Notes under the pieces: generated by a model
The model's input: only the letters and a program-made list of their open reading frames with translations
Databases searched by the model: none
Told to the model about the DNA's origin: nothing
Shown: one piece after another, positions 1-8,630 of the stretch
Layout of the letters: the number at the start of each line of letters is the position of its first letter
Numbering within the stretch: the stretch's first letter is position 1
Made by a program: the position numbers and the translations under genes
Assembly: GCF_900446255.1 (NCBI RefSeq)
Contig: NZ_UIGI01000001.1
Location: forward strand, 3,684,763-3,748,762
Reading direction: 5' to 3'
DNA from: Buttiauxella agrestis
Lineage (GTDB): Bacteria > Pseudomonadota > Gammaproteobacteria > Enterobacterales > Enterobacteriaceae
DNA: 64,000 bases

Positions 1-515
1 TGGAGTTTGGTGTCTTCGTCAACACGATCCGCTTTGGTCAGTAAAATGCGATCGGCAAAACCGAGCTGCGAGGCCGCCACCGCATGTTCATCTAGCTGGC
101 GCGAAATATGTTCCGCATCGGCCAACGCGATCACGGCATCAAGGCGCAACGCTTCACGCAGATATTCATCAACAAAGAAGGTCTGGACGATGGGCGCGGG
201 GTCGGCAAGGCCGGTAGTTTCCACAATCAGGCGTTCAAAATTGAGTTGTCCCGCCGCGCGTTTTGCCAACATTTCTCGTAATGCGGCAGTGAATTCCCCG
301 CGTACGCTACAACACACGCAGCCGTTACTTAACTCCACCACGTTAACGTTATCCCCGCCCTTGAGCAGCGCGCCGTCGATGTTTACCGCACCGAATTCAT
401 TTTCCAGAATCGCAACAGGTTGGTTGTCGTTGTGGGCGAGAAAGTAGTTAAGAAGTGTGGTTTTCCCTGAGCCAAGAAAGCCCGTTAACAGAGTGACAGA
501 TACCGCTTGATTCAT
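1..515 (-). CDS. COG0523 (CobW/YjiA-like) GTPase, 3' part outside window
   Basis: N-terminal 171 residues of a G3E-family P-loop GTPase; the gene runs off the left edge. The start is the ATG at 515-513. Visible motifs are the Walker A loop GFLGSGKTT (residues 12-20), the Glu-rich ENEFG stretch after the second strand (about 39-43), and the family CxCC metal-binding motif in NGCVCCS (Cys66, Cys68, Cys69). The family comprises metal chaperones or metal-dependent GTPases, including YjiA, YeiR, CobW and ZNG1 homologues. It lies 15 bp downstream of ybdD and is probably co-transcribed with cstA-ybdD. In E. coli yjiA sits beside the paralogous btsT(yjiY)-yjiX pair instead. The protein resembles E. 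coli YjiA only moderately, so I withhold the symbol. The metal and the client protein cannot be read from the sequence. Confidence 0.9.
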   Translation of the reverse strand, partial: MNQAVSVTLLTGFLGSGKTTLLNYFLAHNDNQPVAILENEFGAVNIDGALLKGGDNVNVVELSNGCVCCSVRGEFTAALREMLAKRAAGQLNFERLIVETTGLADPAPIVQTFFVDEYLREALRLDAVIALADAEHISRQLDEHAVAASQLGFADRILLTKADRVDEDTKL

Positions 516-530
516 GTCATATTCCTTAGA

Positions 531-728
531 TTAACAGCAGCGAGCGCCGCCTTTGCCGCCATAGCGTGCATCCTGACGCTCGCGGAAAAACTCTTCGTAG
601 GTCATCGGCGTCTGTTCAGGATGCGTCAGGCGCACGTGTTGCACATAGTTGTCGTAATCAGGCACGCCAACCATGAGCTTCGCGGCCTGGCCGAGATATT
701 TGCCTGCTTTGGCGAGTGTGTCGAACAT
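531..728 (-). CDS. ybdD: YbdD/YjiX family small protein (DUF466)
   Basis: A 65-residue protein, the same length as E. coli YbdD and nearly identical to it, with the conserved core [18 protein letters not shown] and a C-terminal Cys-Cys pair. It follows cstA with a 109-bp gap filled by a REP pair and precedes the COG0523 GTPase. YbdD/YjiX proteins almost always accompany CstA-type carriers, and in the btsT system the small partner has been linked to transport function. A role as a CstA accessory is inferred from this linkage. A clear ribosome-binding site (gaggga-like) lies just upstream of the ATG. Confidence 0.93.
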   Translation of the reverse strand: MFDTLAKAGKYLGQAAKLMVGVPDYDNYVQHVRLTHPEQTPMTYEEFFRERQDARYGGKGGARCC

Positions 729-745
729 AGTCCCTCCAGAGAAAT

Positions 746-823
746 GGTGGATGACGCTGGCGCTTATCCCCCCTACAAACCCAAGTGCAGTTGTAGGTCG
801 GATAAGCGCAGTGCCATCCGGCA
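746..823. repeat. Pair of inverted REP sequences (BIME)
   Basis: Two enterobacterial REP/PU units face each other: gatgacgctggcgcttatcc at about 750-769 and its inverted partner ggataagcgcagtgccatcc at 800-819, joined by a short ctac...gtag linker. They fill the gap between cstA and ybdD. REP pairs can stabilise upstream mRNA ends or bind DNA gyrase and Pol I. A role in unequal expression of cstA and ybdD is possible but inferred. Confidence 0.85.
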
Positions 824-837
824 GATTTATTTAACTA

Positions 838-2943
838 TTAATGCGCGCTCTTCGCCTGCACCACAATTTGCTCAACGTCTTCCGGCATCTTCTCGTAAGG
901 CGTTTCCTTCGCGGTTGGCGTGTCCGATTTCAGCGCCTGCATGGCGGTTTTAATCGCAAACAGACCAATCACCACCACAACCACCATAAAGAAGATGGTC
1001 AGCCCGGCATCCAGACGGTTGTTGAACACCAGTTGCGATAGCTGTGACTCGGTGTACTGCGCCGGGATTTTGCCGCTGTCGATCATGGCCTGGAATTTGT
1101 TAGCGATAGCCAGGAAGCCTACTTTTGCATCCGGGCTGAACGCTTTTTGCCAGCCCGCCGTCAAGGTACAGATCAGCAACCACGCGGTTGGCACCAGCGC
1201 CACCCAGGCGTATTTCTGCTTCTTCATCTTGAACAGCACAACAGCGCACAGCATCAGAGCCATACCCGCCAGCATCTGGTTGGCGATACCAAACAGCGGC
1301 CACAGGGTGTTAATCCCGCCGAGCGGATCAACCACGCCCTGGTGCAGGAAGTAACCCCACGCCATTACGCAAAGTGCCGTCGCCAGCAAGTTTGCAGGCA
1401 GCGAGTCAGTCCGTTTAAGCCCCGGCGAGATAACACCCAGCAAGTCTTGCAGCATAAAGCGCGCCGCACGCGTACCCGCATCGACCGCCGTCAGAATAAA
1501 CAGCGCTTCAAACAGAATGGCGAAGTGATACCAGAACGACACATCCATCAGGCCGCCCAGCGCCCCGTGCAGAATGTACGCCATCCCGACCGCAAGCGTT
1601 GGTGCGCCACCCGCACGTGAAATAATGCTCTGTTCTCCCACGTCGTTGGCAATGTTGGTTAAGGTTTCAGGGGTAATATGGAAGCCCCAACTGCTGACTA
1701 CGCCTGCCGCAGAAGCCACAACATCCACGGTACCCGCCGGAGCCAGAACCGCCAGTGGGCTGTTCATCGCGAAGTAAACGCCTGGGTCGATAACACAAGC
1801 CGCCACCAGCGCCATAATCGCCACAAACGATTCCATCAACATGCCGCCGTAACCGATGAAGCAAGCCTGGTTTTCATTAGCCAGCATCTTCGGCGTGGTG
1901 CCAGACGCGATCAGCGCGTGGAAGCCCGAAACCGCGCCGCACGCGATGGTGATAAATAGGAACGGGAACAAATCGCCGGTCCAGACCGGGCCGGTGCCAT
2001 CAATGAACTTGGTCAACGAAGGCATTTGCAGCGTCGGACGCATAATTAAAATGCCAATCGCCAGGCCGATAATGGTGCCGATTTTCAGGAAGGTAGAGAG
2101 GTAATCACGCGGTGCAAGCAGCAGCCAGACCGGCAATACCGCCGCCACAAAACCGTAGCCCACCAGCATCCAGGTCAGTTGCACGCCGGTAAAGTCGAAG
2201 TACGGCGCCCAGGTTTCGCTTTCGGCTACCCAACCGCCGGAGATAATCGCAAAGATCAGCATCACCAGGCCAATTACCGACACTTCGCCAATGCGGCCAG
2301 GGCGCAGGTAACGGATGTAGACGCCCATAAACAGCGCCAGCGGAATGGTAAACGCCACGGTGTACGTGCCCCACGGGCTGTGAGTCAGCGCTTTCACCAC
2401 GATCATCGCCAGCACCGCGAGGATGATAACCATGATCATGAAACAGGCCACCAGCGCGATGACGCCCGCGGTGTTGCCCATCTCTTCTTTGACCAGTTCG
2501 CCCAACGAGCGCCCATCACGGCGTGTCGAGACAAACAGCACCATAAAATCTTGTACCGCACCGGCCAACACCACACCCGCCAGCAGCCAGAGCATGCCTG
2601 GCAAATACCCCATTTGCGCGGCAAGCACCGGCCCGACGAGCGGCCCTGCCCCCGCAATCGCAGCAAAATGGTGACCGAACAGCACTTTCTTGTCGGTCGG
2701 AACATAGTCCAGCCCGTCATTATGGCGCACGGCTGGCGTCATACGAGTGGCATCAACGGTTAAGACTCGTTTAGCGATAAACAAGCCGTAGTAACGATAA
2801 GCGATGAGGTAGACGCAGATTGCAGCAACCACAATCCATAATGCGTTTATCTGTTCGCCACGATTGAGTGCGATATAACCGAGCGCGAATGCACCAATCA
2901 GTGCAAGCACAGCCCATATGAGGTGTTTCCCTGGATTATTCAT
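838..2943 (-). CDS. cstA: Pyruvate/peptide transporter CstA (carbon-starvation protein A)
   Basis: A 701-residue polytopic inner-membrane protein, exactly the length of E. coli CstA and close to it throughout. An N-terminal hydrophobic helix is followed by the hallmark HHFAAIAGAGPLVGPVLA segment (about 91-108) and many further membrane spans; the C-terminus is charged. CstA was first described as a starvation-induced peptide transporter and has since been shown to take up pyruvate. BtsT is the paralogue, but length and sequence here favour CstA. It heads an apparent operon cstA-ybdD-GTPase. In E. coli the gene is controlled by cAMP-CRP; only a weak CRP-like match is visible upstream. Confidence 0.97.
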   Translation of the reverse strand: MNNPGKHLIWAVLALIGAFALGYIALNRGEQINALWIVVAAICVYLIAYRYYGLFIAKRVLTVDATRMTPAVRHNDGLDYVPTDKKVLFGHHFAAIAGAGPLVGPVLAAQMGYLPGMLWLLAGVVLAGAVQDFMVLFVSTRRDGRSLGELVKEEMGNTAGVIALVACFMIMVIILAVLAMIVVKALTHSPWGTYTVAFTIPLALFMGVYIRYLRPGRIGEVSVIGLVMLIFAIISGGWVAESETWAPYFDFTGVQLTWMLVGYGFVAAVLPVWLLLAPRDYLSTFLKIGTIIGLAIGILIMRPTLQMPSLTKFIDGTGPVWTGDLFPFLFITIACGAVSGFHALIASGTTPKMLANENQACFIGYGGMLMESFVAIMALVAACVIDPGVYFAMNSPLAVLAPAGTVDVVASAAGVVSSWGFHITPETLTNIANDVGEQSIISRAGGAPTLAVGMAYILHGALGGLMDVSFWYHFAILFEALFILTAVDAGTRAARFMLQDLLGVISPGLKRTDSLPANLLATALCVMAWGYFLHQGVVDPLGGINTLWPLFGIANQMLAGMALMLCAVVLFKMKKQKYAWVALVPTAWLLICTLTAGWQKAFSPDAKVGFLAIANKFQAMIDSGKIPAQYTESQLSQLVFNNRLDAGLTIFFMVVVVVIGLFAIKTAMQALKSDTPTAKETPYEKMPEDVEQIVVQAKSAH

Positions 2944-2982
2944 CTTTGTTTTCCATGTGTAGACCAGAAGCAGAGGTGTTAC

Positions 2983-3004
2983 CGATTTGTTCTAGATCAA
3001 GCAC
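2983..3004 (-). promoter_or_regulatory. Weak CRP-like site upstream of cstA
   Basis: The centre ctagatca matches the core of the CRP consensus, but over 22 positions only about 13 agree and the TGTGA/TCACA half sites are each imperfect. The site lies some 40-60 bases upstream of the cstA ATG. CRP control of cstA is known in E. coli, so the site is plausible, but the sequence alone does not prove it. Confidence 0.3.
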
Positions 3005-3117
3005 GTGGATTTAACAATATTGAAACGAGAGAATGGAGTGGTTTGACCAGGGATTTACATCAGCTTGTTAAGGGGATCACGATGCTGTGATGGTTATACC
3101 ATTGCTTGATAGGTGAT

Positions 3118-3665
3118 GGTTCCGTTCACCTGGCGTTCAGTGTTCCCAGGAATTACCGAAACGGTGAACGCACAAAGGGTGCTACCGCAGCACCCTTTGC
3201 AATCCCGGCTCCCGGCGTTTAAATCGCCGCTTCGCGGTAAACCTCCGTTTTTCCTTTCAGTCCCTGGGTCGGTTGCGACGCGCTCCCGGCGCTCACAACC
3301 TCTCGCCGTTCCCGACGGCTCGACCCGGCCTTCCAGTCAAAACGGAGGCGATTTATGCCGGACTCAAAGGTCAACGTCAAAAGCTAAGGTCAAAAGCCGA
3401 ACCGGTTTTGACCTTGTCCCCGGTATAAATTGCCCCGGTGTTCCCCATAAGTCAGGGTTGAGCTGCCGTCCGCCGTGAAAGTGAGCGATCGCCGGGAGCG
3501 AATCGCGAACGACCCTGAACGTTGGGGATAAGCTGGGGTTTACCGCGTAGCGGCAATTTAATCACCGGGCGACGGGGTCGCCAGGGGGATGTCGTTATCC
3601 CACTGGCACGTTCACCGTTTTCGGGAATGAAAGAGATAACTGAACGCACGGGTGAACGGAAAACC
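3118..3665. repeat. 0.55-kb imperfect palindrome (foldback/MITE-like element)
   Basis: Almost the whole cstA-entH gap is one long inverted repeat with its dyad axis near 3390.5. Matched blocks are co-linear around that axis: ttccgttcacc at 3120-3130 with its complement at 3651-3661; a 33-bp block at 3211-3243 with 3537-3569 (3-4 mismatches); cgctcccggcg at 3281-3291 with 3490-3500; gcgatttatgccgg at 3348-3361 with 3420-3433 (few mismatches). In each pair the outer coordinates sum to 6780-6781. Close to the centre is a hairpin with 10-bp arms (3386-3395/3406-3415). A separate perfect 11-bp stem (3173-3183/3189-3199) occurs only in the left arm. I see no transposase, no clear target duplication and no credible gene. 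I do not recognise the family; a non-autonomous mobile repeat is the best guess. Confidence 0.85.
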
Positions 3666-3683
3666 TCCGGCTTACAATAAGCT

Positions 3684-4100
3684 TCACCCCATCGTCGCCG
3701 TCGTCAACCGACTCGTGCAACACCGCTTGCCGCGCGCGTCGAAGATGGCAATTTCCCACACCTGGGAAGTCTTCCCAAGATGCAGCGGTTTGCATACGCC
3801 GCGCACTGACCCGGACGCAACAGCGCGATGATGGCTGGCGTTTATCTCCGTTCCCACCACGCACTGCCCGTCAGTGGTCGTCAGAAATCCTGCCATCGAC
3901 CCGAGGGTTTCCGCCAACACCACCGATGCGCCGCCGTGCAGCAAACCAAACGGCTGCTGGGTGCGGTTATCGACCGGCATTTCCGCTTCCAGGCTTTCGT
4001 CGTCCATGCGCGTGTAAACAATACCGAGATGCTCAACCATCGTTCCGGCGCTGGTTTGGTTTAGCTCATCGAGCGATAACTGCCGTTTCCAGATACTCAT
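3684..4100 (-). CDS. entH: Proofreading thioesterase EntH (hot-dog fold)
   Basis: A 138-residue 4HBT-family thioesterase, one residue longer than E. coli EntH (YbdB). The active-site region [18 protein letters not shown] (51-68) carries the conserved His-Gly pair and the catalytic Glu64. EntH is cytosolic and removes wrongly loaded acyl groups from the aryl-carrier domain of EntB, keeping enterobactin assembly running. It is the last gene of entCEBAH, and its ATG (4100-4098) directly abuts the entA stop codon, so the two are translationally linked. The long palindrome begins (in genome order, ends) just beyond its stop codon. Confidence 0.95.
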   Translation of the reverse strand: MSIWKRQLSLDELNQTSAGTMVEHLGIVYTRMDDESLEAEMPVDNRTQQPFGLLHGGASVVLAETLGSMAGFLTTTDGQCVVGTEINASHHRAVASGSVRGVCKPLHLGKTSQVWEIAIFDARGKRCCTSRLTTATMG

Positions 4101-4853
4101 TCAGGCTCCCAACGTAGCGCCGCCGTCAATCACAATATCCTGCAATGTGATGTGGCTGGCGTGCGATGAGGCGAGGAACAGAATGGTGCTGGCAATTTCC
4201 TGCGGACGCGCGATTTTACCCAGCGGAATGCCCAGTTTAAACTGATCCGGGAACCCCTGAATGCGCTGCTGTTCGGCATCCGGCGTTTTCCACAGCGTGC
4301 GCTGCATATCGGTATCGGTCGAGCCGGGCGACACCACATTACAACGCACGCCAAACGGTGCCAGCTCCAGACCCACCGTTAACGCCAGGCTTTTCAGCGC
4401 CGCTTTCGATGCGCCATACGCCGACATTCCGGTGCGCGGCGTGTGGGCCGCGTCCGATGCGACGGTGACAATCGCCCCACTTTGCTGTTCACGCAAATGT
4501 GGCATGACAGCGCGGAACAGATTAAACGCCCCGCCGACGTTTACGGCAAAAGTATCCTGCCAGTCCTGCAACGCCAGCGCGTCCGTCGCCCCCATGCGTA
4601 AAATTCCTGCCGCATTCACCAGTACATCAAGCTGCGGTTCGTCGCTCAATAAACGCTGCGTAACGGCGGCAACCTGCTCGGCGTCTGCCACGTTCAGCAC
4701 TTCCGTGGCGAACGGGTAAACCTCCAGCGGGAAGGCCAAATCGAACCCGACGACGGTCGCCCCGGCGTCGCTAAACGCCCTTGCGGTGTGATACCCGATG
4801 CCTTTGCCCGCGCCAGTTACCCAAACGGTTTTGCCGCTAAAGTCGATGTTCAC
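4101..4853 (-). CDS. entA: 2,3-dihydro-2,3-dihydroxybenzoate dehydrogenase
   Basis: A short-chain dehydrogenase that oxidises 2,3-dihydro-DHB to 2,3-dihydroxybenzoate with NAD+, the last step of catechol synthesis. It shows the Rossmann motif TGAGKGIG (residues 13-20), NAAGI, and the catalytic Tyr-x-x-x-Lys in YGASKAALKS near residue 146. I choose the GTG at 4853-4851, two bases past the entB stop, giving 250 residues (E. coli 248) that begin VNIDFSGKTVWVTG. The open frame extends 10 codons further upstream into entB, but those residues have no match in the family. The spacing to entB suggests translational coupling. Confidence 0.95.
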   Translation of the reverse strand: MNIDFSGKTVWVTGAGKGIGYHTARAFSDAGATVVGFDLAFPLEVYPFATEVLNVADAEQVAAVTQRLLSDEPQLDVLVNAAGILRMGATDALALQDWQDTFAVNVGGAFNLFRAVMPHLREQQSGAIVTVASDAAHTPRTGMSAYGASKAALKSLALTVGLELAPFGVRCNVVSPGSTDTDMQRTLWKTPDAEQQRIQGFPDQFKLGIPLGKIARPQEIASTILFLASSHASHITLQDIVIDGGATLGA

Positions 4854-4855
4854 CC

Positions 4856-5710
4856 TCAGGAACCCCGCGACAGCAGCGCCCACCAGGCGTCAATCGTCGG
4901 GTTTTTCGCCAGCATCACGAAATCGATATCCGCGTGAATTTTGCGCCAGCGAGCCGCCAGCGCCATCATTCGCACCGAATCCAGACCGTAATCAATCAGG
5001 TTTTCGTCATCTTGCGGAATGTCAGATTCATCAAGCAATGGCAGCACGATTTCACGCAATTGCTCTTTACTTTGCGGCGCCGCTTCCGGCAATAAATCAC
5101 GGGTCATGACCACGCGCCCGGAACGGCCTGCGGTGTATTTCAGCGCCATCATGTGTTCTTCGCGGCTGAAATCGGCCAGCGCATCGGCCACCATAAACGG
5201 TTTGATATCACGCATAAACGCGTCGGTTGCCGTCGTCATGCAGCCGATGTGGGCGTACACGCCGCAAATAATCAGCTGATTGCGGCCCGTTTCTTTTAAC
5301 ACTTGCTCCAGCGGCGAGCGGATAAACGCGCTGTAGCGCCATTTGGTCAGCACCGTGTCGTGCTCGTCCGGGGCAAGTTCCGCGACCACTTTCTGGCGCT
5401 CGGGATGTTTGTTTAAACCCGGTCCCCACATGTCGTTCAGCAACGCACGATCTTCATCGCTTTGAGCGTTAGGTTGCGCGGTGTAATAGACCGGAATGTT
5501 GTGGCGTTTGCAGTAATCGCGCAGCGCAGCGATGTTAGCGATAACCTGCTGGATCATCGGGCAATTATCGCCCCAGAAATCAATGAAATATTCCTGCATA
5601 TCGTGAATCAGCAGCGCCGCACGCTCAGGCTCAAACGCCCAATTCACTTTGTTTTCCGGGATGTCGGCAGCCGTCGGTAAGGTGTATGCGTTCAGTTTTG
5701 GAATAGCCAT
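4856..5710 (-). CDS. entB: Isochorismatase / aryl carrier protein EntB
   Basis: A bifunctional 284-residue protein (E. coli 285). The N-terminal isochorismatase domain (about 1-205; LLIHDMQEYF, CGVYAHIGCM) hydrolyses isochorismate to 2,3-dihydro-DHB and pyruvate. The C-terminal aryl-carrier domain has its phosphopantetheine site at Ser245 in YGLDSVRMMALA. EntD primes that serine, EntE loads DHB onto it, and EntF takes the DHB for amide formation. The gene lies 14 bp downstream of entE and is followed two bases later by the entA start, within the Fur-controlled entCEBAH operon. Confidence 0.97.
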   Translation of the reverse strand: MAIPKLNAYTLPTAADIPENKVNWAFEPERAALLIHDMQEYFIDFWGDNCPMIQQVIANIAALRDYCKRHNIPVYYTAQPNAQSDEDRALLNDMWGPGLNKHPERQKVVAELAPDEHDTVLTKWRYSAFIRSPLEQVLKETGRNQLIICGVYAHIGCMTTATDAFMRDIKPFMVADALADFSREEHMMALKYTAGRSGRVVMTRDLLPEAAPQSKEQLREIVLPLLDESDIPQDDENLIDYGLDSVRMMALAARWRKIHADIDFVMLAKNPTIDAWWALLSRGS

Positions 5711-5724
5711 AAATTCTCCGTCTA

Positions 5725-7341
5725 TCAGGAAGCCAGTTGCTTATCAGCAATCAACTGGCGCAAACGTTTTTTGTCCACTTTGCCCACCGCAGTCAGCGGC
5801 AGGTTTTCAACGATTTCAATGCGATCGGGCAGTTTGAAGTCCGCAATGCCGAGCTCACGCAGATAACGGCGAATCTCTACGGCGCGGAACGGGCGCAGGC
5901 CGACGATAAACGCGCAGCTTTTCTCGCCCAGCAGGCTGTCTTCCATCGAAACCAGCGCGGCATGAACGATCTCTTCGTGGCGCAGTAACAGGTTTTCGAT
6001 CTCTTCAGCGGCGATCTTTTCTCCGCCACGGTTGATCTGATCTTTCTCGCGCCCCTGAACCGTGATGTAGCCGTCTTCGGCAATCGAAATCAGATCGCCC
6101 GAGCAGTAGAAACCGTTGGCATCAAAGGCGCTGGCGTTGTGCTCCGGGCTGCGGTAATAGCCACGGAAGGTGTACGGCCCGCGCGTCATCAGGCGGCCCA
6201 CTTTGCCGTGCGGCAATGCATTCCCGTTTTCATCTGCCACCCAAACTTCGTCGTCCGGGCACATCGGTACACCCTGGGTTTTGAAGATGTGCTCATTGTC
6301 GTCATCCAGGCGCGTGTAGTTCACCAGCCCTTCCGCCATGCCGAAAACTTGCTGTAGCCGGCAGCCGATTTCAGCAGGAATACGAGCGGCCAGCGCTTCG
6401 CTTAAACGTGCGCCGCCCACTTGCAACAGTTCTAATGATTCGAGGGATTTATTGCTGCCCCACTCGCCAATCGCTTGCAGCCACAGACTGACAGCAGGCG
6501 GTACCAGCGCGGTGACGTTTATCTGGTGGCGTTCAATCAGCGGGAAGCAGAGCGTCGCGCTCGGGTCGTTTGCCAGCACCACGCGCCCGCCGCCGTAAAA
6601 GACGCCCAGCGAACCCGGCGAACTCAGCGCGTAGTTATGCGCCGCGGGAATCGCGCACAGGAAGCGGGTATGGGCATCAAAACGGCAGATTTCTACGCTG
6701 CGGCGAATGCTGTAGTAGTAATCGTTGTGCGTGCGTGGAATCAGTTTTGGCGTGCCGGTGCTGCCGCCGGAAAGCTGGAAGAAAGCCACTTCGTCAGCCG
6801 CCGATGGGGTGGCGACAAAGTTCTCTTCCGGCTCGCCGATCAATGCGCTCAGCGAACGTTCGCGATCGTTTTCATTGAGCAATACCGCCATACGCAGCGA
6901 GGGATTTTGTTGGCACAGCGCATCAAGGAAATCATCGTGGGCGAACAAATTGTGTTTGCGATCGGCGATCACCACCGCCGGTTCGATTTGGCGGGCATAC
7001 GCTTCCATTTCAGTGCGCTGATGGCTGAACAACGCGTTCACCGGAGCCACGCCAATTTTCAGCAACGCAAACAGCGTGATGTACAACTCAGCCACGTTGC
7101 CCAACTGCACCAGCGCGGTTTCGCCATTGCTCAGGCCGCGTCGTTTTAGCGCACACGCCAGGCGAGTGGCGGCCAGTTCCAGCTCGCGGTAGCTGTAATG
7201 GCGCTCACCTTCAATTAACGCAATCGCGTCATTTTTGGCCTGGCGGGTGAGAATATCGGTCAGCGGCAAATCCGCCCAGTAGCCTTTTTCGCGGTAGTGG
7301 GCGGCCAGGTCATCCGGCCAGCGGGTAAATTCGATAGCCAT
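5725..7341 (-). CDS. entE: 2,3-dihydroxybenzoate-AMP ligase EntE
   Basis: A stand-alone adenylation enzyme of 538 residues (E. coli 536) that activates 2,3-DHB with ATP and transfers it to the EntB carrier domain. The P-loop-like core motif [10 protein letters not shown] lies at residues 191-200. The later A-domain motifs YCSGDL and [14 protein letters not shown] are present, and the catalytic lysine is in [10 protein letters not shown] near the C-terminus. Its ATG directly abuts the entC stop, so entC and entE have no spacer. Confidence 0.97.
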   Translation of the reverse strand: MAIEFTRWPDDLAAHYREKGYWADLPLTDILTRQAKNDAIALIEGERHYSYRELELAATRLACALKRRGLSNGETALVQLGNVAELYITLFALLKIGVAPVNALFSHQRTEMEAYARQIEPAVVIADRKHNLFAHDDFLDALCQQNPSLRMAVLLNENDRERSLSALIGEPEENFVATPSAADEVAFFQLSGGSTGTPKLIPRTHNDYYYSIRRSVEICRFDAHTRFLCAIPAAHNYALSSPGSLGVFYGGGRVVLANDPSATLCFPLIERHQINVTALVPPAVSLWLQAIGEWGSNKSLESLELLQVGGARLSEALAARIPAEIGCRLQQVFGMAEGLVNYTRLDDDNEHIFKTQGVPMCPDDEVWVADENGNALPHGKVGRLMTRGPYTFRGYYRSPEHNASAFDANGFYCSGDLISIAEDGYITVQGREKDQINRGGEKIAAEEIENLLLRHEEIVHAALVSMEDSLLGEKSCAFIVGLRPFRAVEIRRYLRELGIADFKLPDRIEIVENLPLTAVGKVDKKRLRQLIADKQLAS

Positions 7342-8547
7342 TTATTTAATTCCAAAAACGTTGAGCATGGTGGAAAGTTTGACGCCGGTTTCACGCCATT
7401 CAGATTCGGGCGATGACGCCGGAACGATGCCTGCGCCCGCGAACAATCGCACTTGCTTGCCGCCGACGCGCGCGCAGCGAATCGTCACCACCCACTCGCC
7501 ATTCCCCTCGGCGTCGCACCAGCCGACAATCCCGCCAAACAGTTCACGGTCAAACGGCTCAAGTTCGGCAATAAGTTTTTGTGCAGCTTCATGCGGGAAG
7601 CCACTTAACGCGGGCGTCGGGTGCAACAGGCAAGCCAGAGAAAGTGCGTTGTCCTGGCTGTCTTTAATTTGGCCGTAAATCGGCGTGGCGAGGTGCCATA
7701 AGGTCGGCGTGGTGATTAATTCCGGGGTGTCGGAAAGCGTTAAATACTGGCTACGCGGCAGCAAAACATCATGCATCGCCTGCGTCACCAGACCATGTTC
7801 GTGGCGGTCTTTGGTGGAACGCAGTAACTGCGCGCCAATTTCGCTGTCGCGCTGGATATTATCTTTATCACGACGCGCCGAACCGGCGAGCGGCAAGGAG
7901 CTGAAATTCTTGCCTGATTTGCGTAACAGCAATTCCGGGCTGGCGCCCACCAGCGAGCTGCTATCCGGCAACGGCACGTGGAAGTTATAGCTGGTCGGGT
8001 TCTGGCTTATCAGGCGATTAAGCAGCGCGTCGAGGTCAACAACCGCATCGGTTTCAATATCAATCAGGCGCGAGAGCACCACTTTGTCGATATCCGGCTG
8101 GGCGGTAGCGGTGGCGGCATGGGCCACCATTTCCATAAATTTTTCTTGTTCAGGAATCGCCTGGCGCGAGGCAATATTCAGCGACTGGCCGCCGCGTTTT
8201 TGACAAGCCGCATCCTGATGCTGTGCGCGTGAAAACGGCTGCCAGCTTTCGGGGATGAATAATGCAGAAGGCTGGCGCGGGTCGAATGGGATAGCCCCTA
8301 CGACAACAGGCTTTTCGATGCCGTGCTTTCGGGCGCTGTCGAACGCTTCGCGCAACTGAGTTTGCAGATGACCATGGGAATGTGCGCCGTCTAGCGCCGG
8401 GGTATCCAGACGGGTAAAGCAGCCGCTTGTGGAAAAACTGCGGTAAGGCGACATAAAGAAAAAGCTGTCTGCGCAATGCTTCACCGCTTGCCCTGGCGTG
8501 GATGTAAGCGGCTTTTCTTGTGGCGGCTTCGCCATTGACGTTTCCAT
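7342..8547 (-). CDS. entC: Isochorismate synthase EntC
   Basis: A chorismate-binding enzyme (MST family) of 401 residues that isomerises chorismate to isochorismate and commits it to siderophore synthesis. Motifs include VDKVVLSRL, SPELLLRK, LHPTPALSGFP and FGGIVGWCD. The open frame continues 32 codons upstream, but that extension would cover the Fur box. The ATG at 8547-8545 has a strong GGAGG ribosome-binding site 5 bases upstream and aligns with the EntC N-terminus, so I use it. It is the first gene of entCEBAH and is divergent from fepB. Confidence 0.96.
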   Translation of the reverse strand: METSMAKPPQEKPLTSTPGQAVKHCADSFFFMSPYRSFSTSGCFTRLDTPALDGAHSHGHLQTQLREAFDSARKHGIEKPVVVGAIPFDPRQPSALFIPESWQPFSRAQHQDAACQKRGGQSLNIASRQAIPEQEKFMEMVAHAATATAQPDIDKVVLSRLIDIETDAVVDLDALLNRLISQNPTSYNFHVPLPDSSSLVGASPELLLRKSGKNFSSLPLAGSARRDKDNIQRDSEIGAQLLRSTKDRHEHGLVTQAMHDVLLPRSQYLTLSDTPELITTPTLWHLATPIYGQIKDSQDNALSLACLLHPTPALSGFPHEAAQKLIAELEPFDRELFGGIVGWCDAEGNGEWVVTIRCARVGGKQVRLFAGAGIVPASSPESEWRETGVKLSTMLNVFGIK

Positions 8548-8579
8548 GCATCCTCCGTAAAAACATGACAAAAGATAGT

Positions 8580-8598
8580 AATAATGATTATCATTTGC
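8580..8598. promoter_or_regulatory. Fur box between entC and fepB
   Basis: aataatgattatcatttgc matches the 19-bp Fur consensus at about 15 positions and contains a perfect 13-bp dyad (aatgat-t-atcatt). It lies in the 83-bp divergent promoter region, where Fur represses both entCEBAH and fepB in E. coli. Iron-dependent repression of both directions is inferred. Confidence 0.88.
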
Positions 8599-8630
8599 TT
8601 TTCGGTGTCGTAACCTAAAGAGAAAAGGAC

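Noticed and set aside
3113-3649. Open frames of 121 and 65 codons inside the long palindrome
   Set aside because: They are Ser/Pro/Arg-rich translations of inverted-repeat DNA, lack ribosome-binding sites and resemble no protein.
3118-3665. CRISPR array or direct-repeat cluster
   Set aside because: Repeats are inverted around one axis; there are no regularly spaced direct repeats and no cas genes.
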